Notes: generated by a model from the letters alone, not told the origin. Positions 36,923 through 48,098 are shown, numbered from the stretch's first letter. The stretch is 64,000 bases of DNA from an uncultured Pseudomonadales bacterium (GCA_943842505.1 CALTDI010000022.1:1-64000); one strand, 5' to 3'. A program made the numbers and translations.

Positions 36923-37028
36923 CTGTATAAACCATTTGTCGCAAGAGTTGGCTATTTCAGGGGCTTAGACCTATAATTCGCCCCGCTTGAAACACCGTCA
37001 ATGGATTCCAATAACACTTAATTTTTCG

Positions 37029-37063
37029 CCGTTGTCATGTTGCAGTCTTGACAACGGTTGTCG
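37029..37063 (+). promoter_or_regulatory. Inverted-repeat site between gap and nqrA
   Basis: CCGTTGTC (37029-37036) and GACAACGG (37050-37057) are perfect 8-bp inverted repeats; GTTGTC recurs at 37058-37063, so GACAACGGTTGTC is itself a 13-bp palindrome. It lies 50 bases before nqrA. It could be a dimeric regulator site for the nqr operon, or the RNA stem could help end gap transcripts (a T-rich but broken tract follows). Confidence 0.5.
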
Positions 37064-37112
37064 TTTATTTCTTTGGACTGTTAATTCGCTTCTCAGCGCT
37101 TAGATTGACCTA

Positions 37113-38477
37113 ATGATCAGAACAAAACGCGGACTGAATCTACCGATTTCCGGAGCCCCTGAGCAGGAGCTAGGAAAGGCTCGGTCGACGCGGACTGTTG
37201 CGCTTCTAGGATGCGATTATGTGGGCATGAAGCCGACCATGCTCGTTGCCGAAGGCGACAAAGTGCTTCTGGGTCAGCCCCTGTTTCGCGACAAGAAAAA
37301 CTCCTCCGTGACATTTACATCCCCTGGCTGCGGTCGAGTCAGCGGCATTAACCGTGGTCATCAACGAAAACTGCAGTCAGTGGTCATCGAGTTAGAGGAA
37401 AATGGGAAGGATGATGAGCAGGTAGCGCTTAATAGCTATATCGAATCTGCTCTGGGCGAGCTTCCGCGCGATACTATCATTGAGGACCTGCTTGTATCCG
37501 GTTTGTGGACTAGCATTCGAGTGCGTCCGTTCAGCAAGGTAGCAGACCCGGCTCGACAGGCACATTCGCTTTTTATCAACGCCATGGATACCAATCCGCT
37601 TGCCGCGCAGCCCAGCGTAGTGCTCAAAGATGAGATCCCGCACTTTGTTCTCGGTGTGAATCTGCTATCTAAACTGCCGCAGAATCAGACCTATGTCTGC
37701 GTCGACCGTAAGGTGGACGCGCAGCTCAAAGAGCAAGCGTTTGCGAGCAATATCAAAGTGCAGGAGTTCAGAGGGCCACATCCTTCAGGTCTGACTGGTA
37801 CCCATATGCACTATCTGGAACCTGCTGGAATCGGCAAACAAATCTGGTCGCTTAACTATCAAGACGTGATTGCGATCGGAAAACTGTTTAGCACCGGTAA
37901 GCTCAGCGTAGATCGCATTATATCTCTGGCGGGTCCGCAGGTGACTGAGCCGCGTCTGCTCAAGAGTCGCATAGGTGCCGATCTGCATGAACTTTGTGCA
38001 GGAGAGTTAGAACCTCACGAGAGCCGCATAATTTCGGGTTCTGTATTGGGTGGGCGCAGAGCGTTTGGAGCGGTGAGCTATCTTGGCCGTTACCATCTGC
38101 AAGTCTCCGCGTTACGCGAAGGGAGAGAACGTCCGCTATTGGGTTATCTCTCGCCGGGCGCCAATCGCCACTCCGTTATGGGGATCTACATATCAGGATT
38201 GGATAAGAGTAAACGCCATGCGATGTCTACCAGCACCCAGGGCAGCGATCGCGCGATGGTCCCTATCGGGGCCTACGAGAAGATCATGCCCCTCGATATT
38301 TTGCCTACGCAGCTATTGCGAGCATTGATTGTCGGGGATATCGAGACGGCGCAGAATCTCGGTGCGCTGGAGTTAGATGAGGAAGACCTGGCGCTTTGTA
38401 GTTATGTCTGTCCTGGAAAATATGAATACGGGCCTATGCTGCGTGACAATCTCACGCAGATAGAGAAAGAGGCATAA
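37113..38477 (+). CDS. nqrA: Na+-translocating NADH:quinone oxidoreductase subunit A
   Basis: Peripheral cytosolic subunit of Na+-NQR that contributes to the quinone site. It starts [18 protein letters not shown], the typical NqrA N-terminus, and contains the glycine-rich lipoyl-like hammerhead ([13 protein letters not shown]). 454 residues against about 446 in Vibrio. No membrane helices, as expected. It is first in an nqrABCDEF-apbE-nqrM operon, 6 bases before nqrB. Confidence 0.96.
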   Translation: MIRTKRGLNLPISGAPEQELGKARSTRTVALLGCDYVGMKPTMLVAEGDKVLLGQPLFRDKKNSSVTFTSPGCGRVSGINRGHQRKLQSVVIELEENGKDDEQVALNSYIESALGELPRDTIIEDLLVSGLWTSIRVRPFSKVADPARQAHSLFINAMDTNPLAAQPSVVLKDEIPHFVLGVNLLSKLPQNQTYVCVDRKVDAQLKEQAFASNIKVQEFRGPHPSGLTGTHMHYLEPAGIGKQIWSLNYQDVIAIGKLFSTGKLSVDRIISLAGPQVTEPRLLKSRIGADLHELCAGELEPHESRIISGSVLGGRRAFGAVSYLGRYHLQVSALREGRERPLLGYLSPGANRHSVMGIYISGLDKSKRHAMSTSTQGSDRAMVPIGAYEKIMPLDILPTQLLRALIVGDIETAQNLGALELDEEDLALCSYVCPGKYEYGPMLRDNLTQIEKEA

Positions 38478-38483
38478 CGGGCA

Positions 38484-39701
38484 ATGGGACTTCGTCGCAT
38501 TCTAGATGACATGGAGCCGCACTTTACCAAGGGCGGCCGCTTCGAGTCTTGGTATGCCCTGTTCGAGGCTGTCGACACGATCTTCTACACCCCTAGCAAG
38601 GTCACAGTTGCCGAGCCTCATGTGCGCGATGGTATCGATCTGAAGCGGGTAATGATCACGGTATGGTTTGCCGCTTTCTTTCCGATGTTCTATGGCATGT
38701 ATAACATTGGTTTTCAGGCCAATAGTGCGATCGTTGCCATGGGTCTGGCAGGAACTGGCGATTGGCATGAACTAATTATCGGTGCGCTGGCCGGGCATAA
38801 TCCAGCGAGCATCTGGGATAATGTCGTCTACGGTGCGGCTCATTATTTCCCGATCTATTTTATCGTTTTTGTTGTCGGCGGATTCTGGGAAGTGTTGTTC
38901 GCTATGAAGCGTGGACACGAAATCAACGAAGGATTCTTCGTTACGTCTATTCTATTTACCCTGATCGTGCCGCCGGACATTCCCCTGTGGCAGGCGGCTC
39001 TGGGTATTAGTTTTGGTATCGTTGTCGGCAAAGAAGTATTCGGTGGTACCGGCAAGAATTTTTTAAATCCTGCTTTGACGGGCAGGGCATTTCTGTTCTT
39101 CGCCTATGCGCCGCAGATGTCCGGCGATGCGGTCTGGACGGCGATAGACGGATTCAGCGGTGCTACCCCACTTAGCCAGATTGCTGCCGAGGGCTTGCCC
39201 GCAATCGCTGTAGCGACAGGAAGGGAGCTTTCCTGGCTGAACGCCTTCTTCGGCCAGATGCAGGGCTCGATAGGCGAAACATCGACAATCGCTATTCTGC
39301 TTGGCGGCGCGGTGTTGTTGCTAACGCGGATCGCCTCATGGCGAATTATGCTGGGTGTATTTCTCGGCATGTGCGCAACGGCAACATTATTTAATTTCAT
39401 AGGCTCCGACACTAATCCCGGTTTCGCTACGCCCTGGTACTGGCATTTTGTTCTGGGGGGCTTTGCCTTCGGCATGGTGTTCATGGCTACCGATCCAGTA
39501 TCGGCTTCGATGACCAGCACCGGCAAGTGGATATTCGGTGCCTTAATAGGCTTCATGATAGTGCTTATTCGAGTAGTGAATCCTGCCTATCCAGAGGGCG
39601 CCATGTTGGCTATCTTGTTCGCGAATCTGTTCGCGCCACTAATCGATTACTTTGTTGTGAAGGCAAATATAATGCGCAGGAGAGCACGCGGTGTCCTCTA
39701 A
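38484..39701 (+). CDS. nqrB: Na+-NQR subunit B
   Basis: Membrane subunit with about ten helices that carries riboflavin and a covalently bound FMN and forms part of the Na+ path. The flavinylated Thr lies in [13 protein letters not shown] (S-G-A-T). 405 residues, near the family length. It overlaps nqrC by 11 bases. Confidence 0.97.
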   Translation: MGLRRILDDMEPHFTKGGRFESWYALFEAVDTIFYTPSKVTVAEPHVRDGIDLKRVMITVWFAAFFPMFYGMYNIGFQANSAIVAMGLAGTGDWHELIIGALAGHNPASIWDNVVYGAAHYFPIYFIVFVVGGFWEVLFAMKRGHEINEGFFVTSILFTLIVPPDIPLWQAALGISFGIVVGKEVFGGTGKNFLNPALTGRAFLFFAYAPQMSGDAVWTAIDGFSGATPLSQIAAEGLPAIAVATGRELSWLNAFFGQMQGSIGETSTIAILLGGAVLLLTRIASWRIMLGVFLGMCATATLFNFIGSDTNPGFATPWYWHFVLGGFAFGMVFMATDPVSASMTSTGKWIFGALIGFMIVLIRVVNPAYPEGAMLAILFANLFAPLIDYFVVKANIMRRRARGVL

Positions 39702-40482
39702 AGATTCCACCAGAAAAACGCTGCTGGTCGCTTTCGGTCTTTGCGTGGTCTGTTCCATCGTCGTATCGGGCACCGCGGTGATACTGAAGCCCTTGCAGGA
39801 TGCGAATCGAATTCTTGACAGGAATAAGAATATTCTGAGCGCCGCTGGCCTATTCGATTCACAGCAAGATGGCGATGAGGTTGTCACGGAGCGTTTTAAC
39901 CAGTTCTCACCCTATGTCATCGATCTGAATGCGGCTCAGGTGCTTTCCACCGAGCAGCTGCAACAACTGCAGATAGATATAGAGAGCTACGACCAGCGTC
40001 TGGTTATCAATGATCCTAACTTCTCCGAAGCCTTGGGCAGGCAGAAAGACGTCGCGAATATTAAGCGCCGCGTTAACTATCCGATGATCTATGTCGTCGA
40101 GAATGGCGCCGAGATTGAGACTATAGTCGTGCCGATAAGTGGCTATGGCTTGTGGGGAATCCTCTATGGCTTCCTCGCTCTGGAGGGCGATGCGAATACG
40201 GTTAAGGGTTTGGCGTTCTACGAATTGAAGGAGACGCCGGGTTTGGGCGCGGAAGTTAGGAACCCAAGATGGACGGCGCTGTGGCCTGGCAAGAAGGTCT
40301 ACGATGAACAGGGCGAGGTCGGTCTGAGAGTAGTGAAGGGTCAAGGTAGTGGTAACTATCAGATCGACGGTCTTTCCGGGGCTACTCTCACCAGTCGCGG
40401 AGTCGATAATCTTATTCAGTACTGGCTCGGTGAAGATGGTTACGGGCCGGTTTTAGCTCAGCTTCGTGAGACGGGTTTATAG
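39691..40482 (+). CDS. nqrC: Na+-NQR subunit C
   Basis: One N-terminal membrane helix ([20 protein letters not shown]) and a periplasmic FMN-binding domain; the covalent FMN site is [13 protein letters not shown]. It passes electrons to the NqrD/E iron centre or NqrB. 263 residues. The flavin is attached by ApbE, encoded downstream in the same run. Confidence 0.97.
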   Translation: MSSKDSTRKTLLVAFGLCVVCSIVVSGTAVILKPLQDANRILDRNKNILSAAGLFDSQQDGDEVVTERFNQFSPYVIDLNAAQVLSTEQLQQLQIDIESYDQRLVINDPNFSEALGRQKDVANIKRRVNYPMIYVVENGAEIETIVVPISGYGLWGILYGFLALEGDANTVKGLAFYELKETPGLGAEVRNPRWTALWPGKKVYDEQGEVGLRVVKGQGSGNYQIDGLSGATLTSRGVDNLIQYWLGEDGYGPVLAQLRETGL

Positions 40483-40522
40483 CGCTTATGCCTTTTAAAT
40501 TTATTAGTTTTGGTGTGCAAGT

Positions 40523-41185
40523 ATGAGTAGTGTTAAGCAAATATTACTAACGCCTCTTTTCGAGAACAATCCGATCGCCCTGCAGATTCTTGGGGTTTGT
40601 TCTGCCTTGGCGGTAACAACTCAGTTGAGTGTGACACTGGTGATGTGTGTTGCGCTAACGACGGTGACGGCATTCTCTAATCTGTTTATCTCGATGATAC
40701 GGAATCAAATACCTTCGAGCATCCGAATCATCGTGCAGATGACGATAATTGCATCCCTAGTAATAGCCGTCGACCAGTTCCTGCAGGCCTTCGCTTATGA
40801 AATTAGTAAGAACCTGAGTGTGTTCGTAGGCCTGATAATTACCAACTGTATTGTCATGGGTCGTGCCGAAGCATTTGCCATGAAGAATCCACCGGGGCTG
40901 AGTTTTCTAGATGGCATCGGAAACGGAATGGGCTATTCCCTGGTGCTTATTGTTGTCGCGTCTCTTCGCGAGCTTTTTGGTTCGGGTAGTCTGCTCGGGT
41001 TTCAGATTCTGCCCCTTATCGAAAATGGTGGTTGGTACCAGGCGAACGGCCTGATGTTGTTGTCGCCCAGCGCCTTCTTCATCATCGGTTTCTTTATCTG
41101 GGCCCTGCGCAGCGTCAAGAAAGAGCAGGTTGAAACGCGAGAGTTTCGTATGGCACCTCACTCTGCAGACGAGGGTGCGTTCTGA
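40523..41185 (+). CDS. nqrD: Na+-NQR subunit D
   Basis: Six-helix membrane subunit, homologous to RnfE/NqrE. It forms with NqrE the intramembrane iron-sulfur centre; the Cys in [13 protein letters not shown] and [12 protein letters not shown] are the expected ligand regions. 220 residues. Its TGA stop shares a base with the nqrE ATG (TGATG), so the pair is coupled. Confidence 0.96.
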   Translation: MSSVKQILLTPLFENNPIALQILGVCSALAVTTQLSVTLVMCVALTTVTAFSNLFISMIRNQIPSSIRIIVQMTIIASLVIAVDQFLQAFAYEISKNLSVFVGLIITNCIVMGRAEAFAMKNPPGLSFLDGIGNGMGYSLVLIVVASLRELFGSGSLLGFQILPLIENGGWYQANGLMLLSPSAFFIIGFFIWALRSVKKEQVETREFRMAPHSADEGAF

Positions 41186-41793
41186 TGGAGCAGTTACTGA
41201 GTCTGTTCGTAAAGGCGGTATTCATCGAGAACATGGCGCTGCAGATGTTTCTCGGCATGTGTACTTTTCTTGCTGTATCCAAGAAGGTTGAGACGGCGAT
41301 AGGCTTGGGTGTTGCGGTGGTAGTGGTGCAGGTCATTACCGTGCCGGTTAACAATATCATCTTCAATCAATTGCTGCGTGAAGGCGCTTTGGATTGGCTG
41401 GGGATGCCCGAGTTGTCGTTACAGTTTCTCGGTTTCCTGTGCTACATCGGTGTGATTGCCGCGATAGTGCAGATTCTAGAGATGTTCCTGGATAAATTTG
41501 TTCCGGCGCTGTACAACGCGCTTGGCGTGTTCCTTCCGCTTATTACGGTGAACTGCGCCATCCTGGGATCGACTCTGTTAATGGTAGAGCGAGACTATTC
41601 CTTTCCGGAGAGTGTCGCGTTCGGCCTCGGTTCGGGATTCGGATGGGCTCTGGCAATCGTAGCTCTGGCCGGCATACGCGAAAAGCTCAAATACAGCGAT
41701 GTGCCCGAAGGCTTGCGCGGTTTAGGTATCACCTTTATTACGGTTGGTTTGATGTCGCTAGGCTTTATGTCCCTGAGCGGCGTCTCTCTCTAG
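41185..41793 (+). CDS. nqrE: Na+-NQR subunit E
   Basis: Six-helix membrane partner of NqrD. Cys regions [14 protein letters not shown] and [11 protein letters not shown] supply iron-sulfur ligands. 202 residues, the usual size. 42 bases separate it from nqrF. Confidence 0.96.
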   Translation: MEQLLSLFVKAVFIENMALQMFLGMCTFLAVSKKVETAIGLGVAVVVVQVITVPVNNIIFNQLLREGALDWLGMPELSLQFLGFLCYIGVIAAIVQILEMFLDKFVPALYNALGVFLPLITVNCAILGSTLLMVERDYSFPESVAFGLGSGFGWALAIVALAGIREKLKYSDVPEGLRGLGITFITVGLMSLGFMSLSGVSL

Positions 41794-41835
41794 ATGTCCG
41801 TAAATAGAAAAATTTAAGTAGAAACAGTTTATTCC

Positions 41836-43065
41836 ATGATTGATATCACAACCATATTCGGCGGCGTCGCTCTATTCACCATCATCGTTATGCTGCTTGT
41901 AGGCGTAATCTTGCTCGCTCGCTCCAAGCTGGTGACCAGTGGTGACGTGCGCATCGAGATCAACGACGATGCCGAGAAATCCATTGTCGTTCCAGCCGGT
42001 GGCAAGCTGTTAAACACGCTCGCCGATGCCGGCATCTTTCTGTCCTCGGCCTGTGGCGGTGGTGGTACCTGCGCGCAGTGTAAATGTCAGGTGCTCGACG
42101 GCGGTGGCTCTATGCTACCCACTGAGACCGGTCATTTCACCAGAGGACAGGCGAAGGACAACTGGCGTCTGTCCTGTCAGGTTGCAGTAAAGCAGGACAT
42201 GAAGATTGAGATCGCGCCGGAATTCTTCGGCGTGAAACAGTGGGAGTGCACAGTTCGCTCAAACGACAATGTCGCCACCTTTATTAAGGAATTAGTTCTC
42301 GAGATACCCGATGGCGAGAGCGTTGACTTCAGGGCGGGGGGCTATGTGCAATTGGAAGTGCCTCCTCATGTCGTTAACTACAGCGATTTCGATATCGCGC
42401 AGGAGTATCGAGGTGACTGGAATCATTTCGGCCTGTTCGATGTGGTGTCAAAGGTTAACGACACGACGATACGGGCCTATTCGATGGCGAACTACCCTGA
42501 AGAGAAGGGGGTTATTAAGTTCAATATCCGCATAGCGACCCCACCCCCGGGCACCAAGTTGCCTCCGGGTAAAATGTCCTCCTATGTGTTTGGGCTGAAG
42601 CCCGGTGATAAAGTTAAGGTGTTTGGCCCGTTCGGTGAATTTTTTGCGAAAGACACGGATGCAGAGATGGTGTTCATCGGCGGTGGTGCCGGTATGGCCC
42701 CGATGCGTTCGCATATCTTCGATCAGCTGCGCAGATTGCACAGTCATAGGAAGATAAGCTTCTGGTATGGGGCAAGAAGTCTGCGCGAGATGTTCTACGA
42801 AGAAGACTATGACTCCTTGGCTGAGGAGAACGATAATTTTGATTGGCACGTCGCGCTCTCCGATCCACAGCCAGAGGATGAATGGGCTGGGATGACGGGC
42901 TTTATTCATAATGTCGTCTTGGAGAACTACCTCAAGAATCATCCTGCGCCAGAGGATTGTGAATACTATATGTGTGGGCCGCCGATGATGAATGCGGCTG
43001 TGGTCAAGATGCTGAAAGACTTGGGTGTAGAAGACGACAATATTGCTCTCGACGAATTTTCCTAG
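41836..43065 (+). CDS. nqrF: Na+-NQR subunit F (NADH dehydrogenase)
   Basis: Electron entry subunit. One N-terminal helix is followed by a ferredoxin domain with [2Fe-2S] Cys ([15 protein letters not shown] and LSCQVAVKQ), then the FAD domain ([11 protein letters not shown]) and an NADH domain ([13 protein letters not shown]; final YMCGPPMMN). 409 residues, complete. Confidence 0.97.
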   Translation: MIDITTIFGGVALFTIIVMLLVGVILLARSKLVTSGDVRIEINDDAEKSIVVPAGGKLLNTLADAGIFLSSACGGGGTCAQCKCQVLDGGGSMLPTETGHFTRGQAKDNWRLSCQVAVKQDMKIEIAPEFFGVKQWECTVRSNDNVATFIKELVLEIPDGESVDFRAGGYVQLEVPPHVVNYSDFDIAQEYRGDWNHFGLFDVVSKVNDTTIRAYSMANYPEEKGVIKFNIRIATPPPGTKLPPGKMSSYVFGLKPGDKVKVFGPFGEFFAKDTDAEMVFIGGGAGMAPMRSHIFDQLRRLHSHRKISFWYGARSLREMFYEEDYDSLAEENDNFDWHVALSDPQPEDEWAGMTGFIHNVVLENYLKNHPAPEDCEYYMCGPPMMNAAVVKMLKDLGVEDDNIALDEFS

Positions 43066-43100
43066 CAGACTATTTACTTTCCCTTCAAGGGTTATGCCGC

Positions 43101-44153
43101 ATGATTGAATTGCTCAAACGTCATAGCTTCTCTGCGACCTTCCTGGTTCTGTTCCTGAGCTTCGTGTTTTTCTTCGGCGGCGATGGTGAAGAAATTCAGC
43201 AGTTGAATGGCTTTACCATGGGCACGAGTTATCAGGTGCAGATTGTAGACATGCCGGATACTATTAGTGCCGAAGATCTAGCGGCAGACATCTCCGATCT
43301 GCTGGGTGAATTAGACACGGGGACGTTCTCAACCTATGCGAGCAACTCCGAGTTATCTCGATTCAACCGGCACGGGGTAAATGTTCCCTTCATTGCCTCG
43401 TCTCGTATGATTGAAGTCTTATTGCTGGCGCAGGAAGTGGCAGCGCTTAGTGGGGGTGCTTTCGACGTGACGGTTGGGCCTCTGGTAAATCTTTGGGGTT
43501 TCGGCCCCGATCTTGCGGTATTCGAGACGGTGCCAAGCCAGTCACAGATCGACACGGCATTGAATCGAGTGGGGTTTCAGTATCTGCGTATCAGTCCTTC
43601 CTCGCAGGAAATTCGCAAGACCCGTGATATCTACGTCGACCTCAGTGCCATAGCAAAGGGCTATGCAGTGGATCAGCTTGCCGAGCATTTGGATGGGGTG
43701 GGTGTGGATAATTACTTTCTGGAGATCGGTGGCGAGTTAAAGATCAAAGGCTCCAAGCCGGGAGCCGATGGTTGGGTGCCAGCCATAGAGACGCCATTAG
43801 ACGCGGGCTCGCAGGTCTATCAGATATTCTACAGCCGTGGTGATAATATAGCGGTGGCAGGTTCTGGAGATTACAAGAACTATTTTGAGGAGAATGGTCA
43901 GCGTTACTCCCATGAGATCGATCCACGAAATGGTAGATCTGTCACCCATAGATTGGCAGCCGCCTATGTTATAGATGATTCGGTGGCGCGAGCAGATGCT
44001 CTTGCTACAACTTATATGGTGTTGGGTCCCGAGGCAGCAGAGGCTCTTGCAGCGAGACAGAATCAGGCCGTGTATTTTATCTATAAGAGCGAGACCGAGG
44101 GCTTCGAAGATTTTATAAGCGATGAATTCGAGCACTACCTTGGAAACAATTAG
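43101..44153 (+). CDS. apbE: FAD:protein FMN transferase ApbE
   Basis: Attaches FMN through a phosphoester to Thr in NqrB and NqrC (and RnfG-type proteins). Motifs: FTMGTSYQVQIVD, DVTVGPLVNLWGFG, VDLSAIAKGYAVDQ, FLEIGGELKIKG and a metal-site Asp in SVARADALATTYM. The ATG at 43101 gives 350 residues; the longer frame from 42972 runs back into nqrF. The N-terminus is a hydrophobic helix (FSATFLVLFLSFVFFFGG) without a lipobox Cys, so it is membrane-anchored rather than a lipoprotein. It lies 35 bases after nqrF. Confidence 0.94.
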   Translation: MIELLKRHSFSATFLVLFLSFVFFFGGDGEEIQQLNGFTMGTSYQVQIVDMPDTISAEDLAADISDLLGELDTGTFSTYASNSELSRFNRHGVNVPFIASSRMIEVLLLAQEVAALSGGAFDVTVGPLVNLWGFGPDLAVFETVPSQSQIDTALNRVGFQYLRISPSSQEIRKTRDIYVDLSAIAKGYAVDQLAEHLDGVGVDNYFLEIGGELKIKGSKPGADGWVPAIETPLDAGSQVYQIFYSRGDNIAVAGSGDYKNYFEENGQRYSHEIDPRNGRSVTHRLAAAYVIDDSVARADALATTYMVLGPEAAEALAARQNQAVYFIYKSETEGFEDFISDEFEHYLGNN

Positions 44154-44189
44154 AGAAAGAGAAAAGGAAAGAGGCGCAGAGGAAGAAAG

Positions 44190-44375
44190 ATGTTGAGTTT
44201 TATAATTACATTCGTAGTCATCGCCGTGGTGATTGCCATCATGTCAGTGGGTGTTCTATTTGGTCGCAAGCCTGTGCAGGGTTCCTGCGGCGGTCTGAAT
44301 AATATAGGTGGGATGAATGAATGCGAAATTTGCGGTGGCGAGCCACAGAAATGTGAGCGTAAAGAGGCAGCCTAA
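44190..44375 (+). CDS. nqrM: Na+-NQR maturation protein NqrM
   Basis: 61 residues: one N-terminal helix, then four Cys (33, 45, 48, 55) in GSCGG, CEIC and QKC. NqrM (DUF539) helps insert the iron centre into NqrD/NqrE, and its Cys are thought to handle iron. It follows apbE by 36 bases, in its usual place. Confidence 0.94.
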   Translation: MLSFIITFVVIAVVIAIMSVGVLFGRKPVQGSCGGLNNIGGMNECEICGGEPQKCERKEAA

Positions 44376-44429
44376 GATAAAGGCCTGAAAATCAAACTGG
44401 GTAACTAGATAACGGAAAGACTGAGGCAT

Positions 44430-45815
44430 ATGGAAAAAAAGCACTTTGATATTATCGTTATTGGCAGCGGGCCTGCGGGTGAGGCTGCTGCGATGAATGC
44501 GAAGAAGAAGGGTCGCACTGTCGCCGTTGTCTGCGATCTGGAATACGTAGGCGGAAGCTGCACTCATCTAGGCACTATCCCTTCAAAGTCGCTACGCCAC
44601 TCCGTAAAGCAAGTCATGCAATTCAATTCCAATCCGATGTTCAGGGACTTGGGTGACGCCAGGAAGTTGAGTTTTCAGCAAGTGTTGAAGCATGCCGAGA
44701 GGGTGATCTATGAACAGGTAAGTATGCGCACTGATTTCTACGATAGAAATCACATCCCAATATTTAAGGGGCGCGCAAGCTTTCTGGATAAGCACACGAT
44801 CAAGCTCGTTGGGAAACGTAAAAAGCTGTCGGCAGATTATTTTGTAATCGCTACCGGTTCCAGTCCGTATCATCCACCCGGTGTGGATTTCTCTCACCCC
44901 TGCGTCTTCGATAGCGACAGCATTCTGGATCTGGATCATTCGCCACGCAAGGTTACCGTTATCGGTGCCGGTGTTATCGGCTGTGAATACGCGTCCATAT
45001 TTGGTGGCCTGGGTTGCAAAGTCGAATTGATAAACCCCGCTTCCGGACTACTCACCTTTCTCGATACGGAGATAGCCGATGCGCTTAGCTATCACCTGCG
45101 CAACCTGGGCGTGCGCAGTCGTCATAATGAAGAATTTGAGAAGATGGAGTATCACGATGATCACATCGTGACTTATCTGCAGTCCGGTAAGAAAATACGC
45201 AGCGATATCGTACTTTGGGCGAACGGTAGGAGTGGCAATACAAGTAACCTCGGGCTTAAGCAGATAGGTTTGGAGACGAATACTCGGCAACAAATCTCTG
45301 TAGATGATAACTACCGGACATCTGTTAAGAATGTCTATGCAGCCGGTGATGTGATCGGCTGGCCATCCTTGGCAGGAGCCGCCTATGACCAGGGTAGGGC
45401 AGCAAGTAACGCCATCGTGGCGCCGGATGACTGTTACCACGTTGAGCAAGTTGCCACTGGCATCTATACGATTCCAGAGATCAGCACTCTCGGGGCTACT
45501 GAGCAGGAATTAACGGAGCAGAAGATACCCTACGAAGTGGGTAAGGCTTTCTTCAAGAATACAGCGCGAGCCCAGATAACCGGTGAGCAGGTAGGCATGC
45601 TGAAGCTGATCTTTCATTTCGAGACTCTAGAGTTGTTAGGTATTCACTGTTTCGGAGATCAGGCGTCTGAGATTGTCCACATCGGTCAGGCGATCATGCG
45701 TCAGCCACCTCCAGCGAACTCGATGAAATACTTCCTAACCACTACATTTAATTACCCGACTATGGCCGAAGCCTATAGAACGGCTGCCCTGGATGGCTTG
45801 AACAGAGTTTTCTAG
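44430..45815 (+). CDS. sthA: Soluble pyridine nucleotide transhydrogenase
   Basis: FAD flavoprotein that moves hydride between NADPH and NAD+. FAD motif [17 protein letters not shown]; the active-site region is [19 protein letters not shown], where only one Cys is present, as in SthA and unlike disulfide reductases. The NAD domain has [15 protein letters not shown]. 461 residues. It follows the NQR maturation gene by 54 bases, joining redox balance to NADH oxidation. Confidence 0.95.
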   Translation: MEKKHFDIIVIGSGPAGEAAAMNAKKKGRTVAVVCDLEYVGGSCTHLGTIPSKSLRHSVKQVMQFNSNPMFRDLGDARKLSFQQVLKHAERVIYEQVSMRTDFYDRNHIPIFKGRASFLDKHTIKLVGKRKKLSADYFVIATGSSPYHPPGVDFSHPCVFDSDSILDLDHSPRKVTVIGAGVIGCEYASIFGGLGCKVELINPASGLLTFLDTEIADALSYHLRNLGVRSRHNEEFEKMEYHDDHIVTYLQSGKKIRSDIVLWANGRSGNTSNLGLKQIGLETNTRQQISVDDNYRTSVKNVYAAGDVIGWPSLAGAAYDQGRAASNAIVAPDDCYHVEQVATGIYTIPEISTLGATEQELTEQKIPYEVGKAFFKNTARAQITGEQVGMLKLIFHFETLELLGIHCFGDQASEIVHIGQAIMRQPPPANSMKYFLTTTFNYPTMAEAYRTAALDGLNRVF

Positions 45816-45900
45816 TTCTTGCCATGGCCCATGAACAGGGTTAGTTTGTCGCCTAGAGAATAATAGAAGAGCGGGCTTATACCCGTCCCGGAGAGTGATA

Positions 45901-46371
45901 ATGATACAAACTGCCAGAGACATTCTTAAAGAGAAAGGCGGTCACATGGTAACTATCAATTCGGACGCGACTATCTATCAGGCGCTAACGATAATGACCC
46001 AGAATAAGGTGGGTTCGATAGTGCTTCTTGAGGACGAAAAGATAGTGGGTATCTGGACAGAGAGAGACTTGATGTTCAGGGCGATGGAGGAAGGTTTCAA
46101 TCCTAAGGTCGCCAGGCTCAAGGACAATATGAGCGTCAATATTATGTCAGCCAATATTGAAGAGCAGGCGTATCAGCTAGCCGATAAATTTCTAGGTCGG
46201 CGTGTGCGCCACCTATTAATAGAGGAAGGTGGGGAATACATAGGTCTGCTTTCTGTCGGGGATGTGATGAAGGCAAACCTGCAGCAGAAGAATGAAGAGT
46301 TCGAAGAATTGAATCAAATGGTCAGTCTTGAGTACTATGAGAACTGGAAAGAGATTCAATCGGAACGCTAA
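45901..46371 (+). CDS. CBS-domain pair protein
   Basis: 156 residues with two CBS domains: ATIYQALTIMTQNKVGSIV, then VGIWTERDLMFRAM; and QAYQLADKFLGRRVRHLLI, then YIGLLSVGDVMK. CBS pairs bind adenosine ligands (AMP, ATP, NADH, SAM) and sense energy state. GGAGA precedes the ATG at 45901; an in-frame GTG at 45895 is an alternative. It lies between sthA and the nuo operon, where a redox/energy sensor would fit, though partner and ligand are unknown. Confidence 0.85.
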   Translation: MIQTARDILKEKGGHMVTINSDATIYQALTIMTQNKVGSIVLLEDEKIVGIWTERDLMFRAMEEGFNPKVARLKDNMSVNIMSANIEEQAYQLADKFLGRRVRHLLIEEGGEYIGLLSVGDVMKANLQQKNEEFEELNQMVSLEYYENWKEIQSER

Positions 46372-46992
46372 ATAGCATTGCCTCTCACTCGCATTTTAAA
46401 TGCGCCCGGCGATTTTCTTGAAAGCCGCTTCCTGCCTGCTCTGGACAAGACAAAGTGCTTGCTATCGAGAGGCGATACGTGTAAATTTTCTAGCGATATT
46501 TAGCGTCGGTCATGTCTCGTAAATATTTAAAAATTACGCAGGCAGAAAGCTATAAAGATTACAGTTAATTAGAATAATAGAGCCCCCAAAACGGCCTGAC
46601 ATCCATCACCATGTTCTACGTTTTTAGAACGTCGTCAGCTAGCGGGGCTTCCAAAAGAGTGGTTTGCTCTATGGGTAGTGACATACAGTCCCTGGCGATT
46701 CCTGCCGAAGGTCATGGTCTTCACAAAGATCATGCAGTGGGGCTGACTTCCCTCAAAATTCCCTGCTCCCGCTCTCAATCCCGATCACATTCTCAATTGC
46801 TCTCCTCGATGCACTCGCCTGTGCGAAAAGGATTCCCGGTGGCTGCGCTATGTGTTGAATTTTGTTGTATAGGCTCAGGAAGAACAGTTATTGCATAGAA
46901 GATATTAATGATTCAGAAGTAATTGGATTGATTGCCAGCGAGGAATTAATCCAATTTGAATCCGGTAGACCGTCAGCCTACAGCTTGTCGGG
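46372..46992. other. Long upstream region of the nuo operon
   Basis: 621 bases with no supported gene. It holds short hairpins (around GCATTTTAAATGC near 46391-46403; CGTAA/TTACG at 46518-46538; GTTCTA/TAGAAC at 46613-46630) and an AT-rich zone at 46515-46580 that is the best place for a promoter, though no strong box pair is clear. Then comes a pyrimidine-rich stretch (46750-46830). Such length suggests a regulated leader. Confidence 0.6.
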
Positions 46993-47460
46993 ATGTTTGG
47001 AGTTAATTGCTTGGAATTACCTAACGAAGTTATCGACGGTTTAACACCGTTTCTATTCTATCTTGCCCTGGTGCTGGCCGTGGTGGTCATCATGCTTGGG
47101 TTATCCTATTTCCTTGGGCAACGAAAAACCGCCCATCACAAGAATCTACCTTTCGAATCTGGCATTGTTTCGGTAGGCAGTGCCCAATTTCGTATATCCG
47201 TACATTTTTACCTGCCAGCCATTCTTTTTATTATCTTCGATCTGGAAGTCGTCTTCCTGTTTGCGTGGGCTGTCTCTGTGAGAGAGGCGGGTTGGCTGGG
47301 CTTTATTGAAATCTCTGTCTTCATCTTTATTCTAATCGCGGCTCTGTTCTATCTATGGCGCATCGGCGCGCTGGATTGGCGCACACTTACGCAGAAGCGA
47401 GAATTGAAAACTCTCTCCGGGCCTGGTGGAGTGACCAATAAAAAGGAATTCAAATTATGA
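46993..47460 (+). CDS. nuoA: NADH-quinone oxidoreductase subunit A
   Basis: Three-helix membrane subunit of complex I. The conserved loop [20 protein letters not shown] and [13 protein letters not shown] are present. 155 residues from the ATG at 46993; an alternative TTG at 47011 has GGAG eight bases ahead and may be the true start. It is the first gene of a complete nuoA-N operon and overlaps nuoB by 4 bases (ATGA). Confidence 0.93.
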   Translation: MFGVNCLELPNEVIDGLTPFLFYLALVLAVVVIMLGLSYFLGQRKTAHHKNLPFESGIVSVGSAQFRISVHFYLPAILFIIFDLEVVFLFAWAVSVREAGWLGFIEISVFIFILIAALFYLWRIGALDWRTLTQKRELKTLSGPGGVTNKKEFKL

Positions 47461-48098
47461 GTTGGGAACTGCAAAAAGCAGAAGATGCTGCATCTGGCCA
47501 GCCGGGAGGCAGCGCCATGGACGAGTTTATTCGTCGCAATGTGGTGATGGCTAACCTTGAGGATATGGTGTCGTGGGGCAGAAAGAACTCCATCTGGCCC
47601 TTTAACTTTGGCCTTTCCTGCTGTTACGTGGAAATGGCGACTGCTTTTACCAGCCGACACGATTTGGCCAGATTTGGTGCCGAGGTGATTCGAGGTACCC
47701 CAAGACAGGCAGACATGATCGTTATCGCGGGTACCGTTTTCCGCAAGATGGCTCCAGTAGTCAAGCTGCTGTATGAACAGCTCTTAGAGCCAAAATGGGT
47801 TATTTCCATGGGCTCCTGTGCCAATTCGGGCGGTATGTACGATATCTACTCTGTGGTACAGGGAGTCGATAAGTTTTTACCCGTGGATGTTTATGTTTCC
47901 GGCTGTCCCCCGCGCCCAGAGGCCTTATTGCAGGGGTTGATCCTTCTGCAAGAGTCCATAGGGCGAGAGCGGCGTCCGCTGAGTTGGGTGATCAATGATC
48001 AGGGCATAATTCAGAAAGAGACGAACCCTGTGCAGCGCGTAGTGCGCTCGCCCGACCGCATAGCGGCGACCGAGCTTAGATCTCCAAATGACGTATAA
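47457..48098 (+). CDS. nuoB: NADH-quinone oxidoreductase subunit B
   Basis: Carries iron-sulfur cluster N2, next to the quinone site. The ligands are in [19 protein letters not shown] and [13 protein letters not shown]. 213 residues. The start overlaps nuoA (ATGA). A 10-bp tandem repeat begins right at its stop. Confidence 0.96.
   Translation: MSWELQKAEDAASGQPGGSAMDEFIRRNVVMANLEDMVSWGRKNSIWPFNFGLSCCYVEMATAFTSRHDLARFGAEVIRGTPRQADMIVIAGTVFRKMAPVVKLLYEQLLEPKWVISMGSCANSGGMYDIYSVVQGVDKFLPVDVYVSGCPPRPEALLQGLILLQESIGRERRPLSWVINDQGIIQKETNPVQRVVRSPDRIAATELRSPNDV

Noticed and set aside
46611..47044. Two overlapping plus-strand frames before nuoA
   Set aside because: Composition and start context do not support coding; the second overlaps nuoA in another frame.
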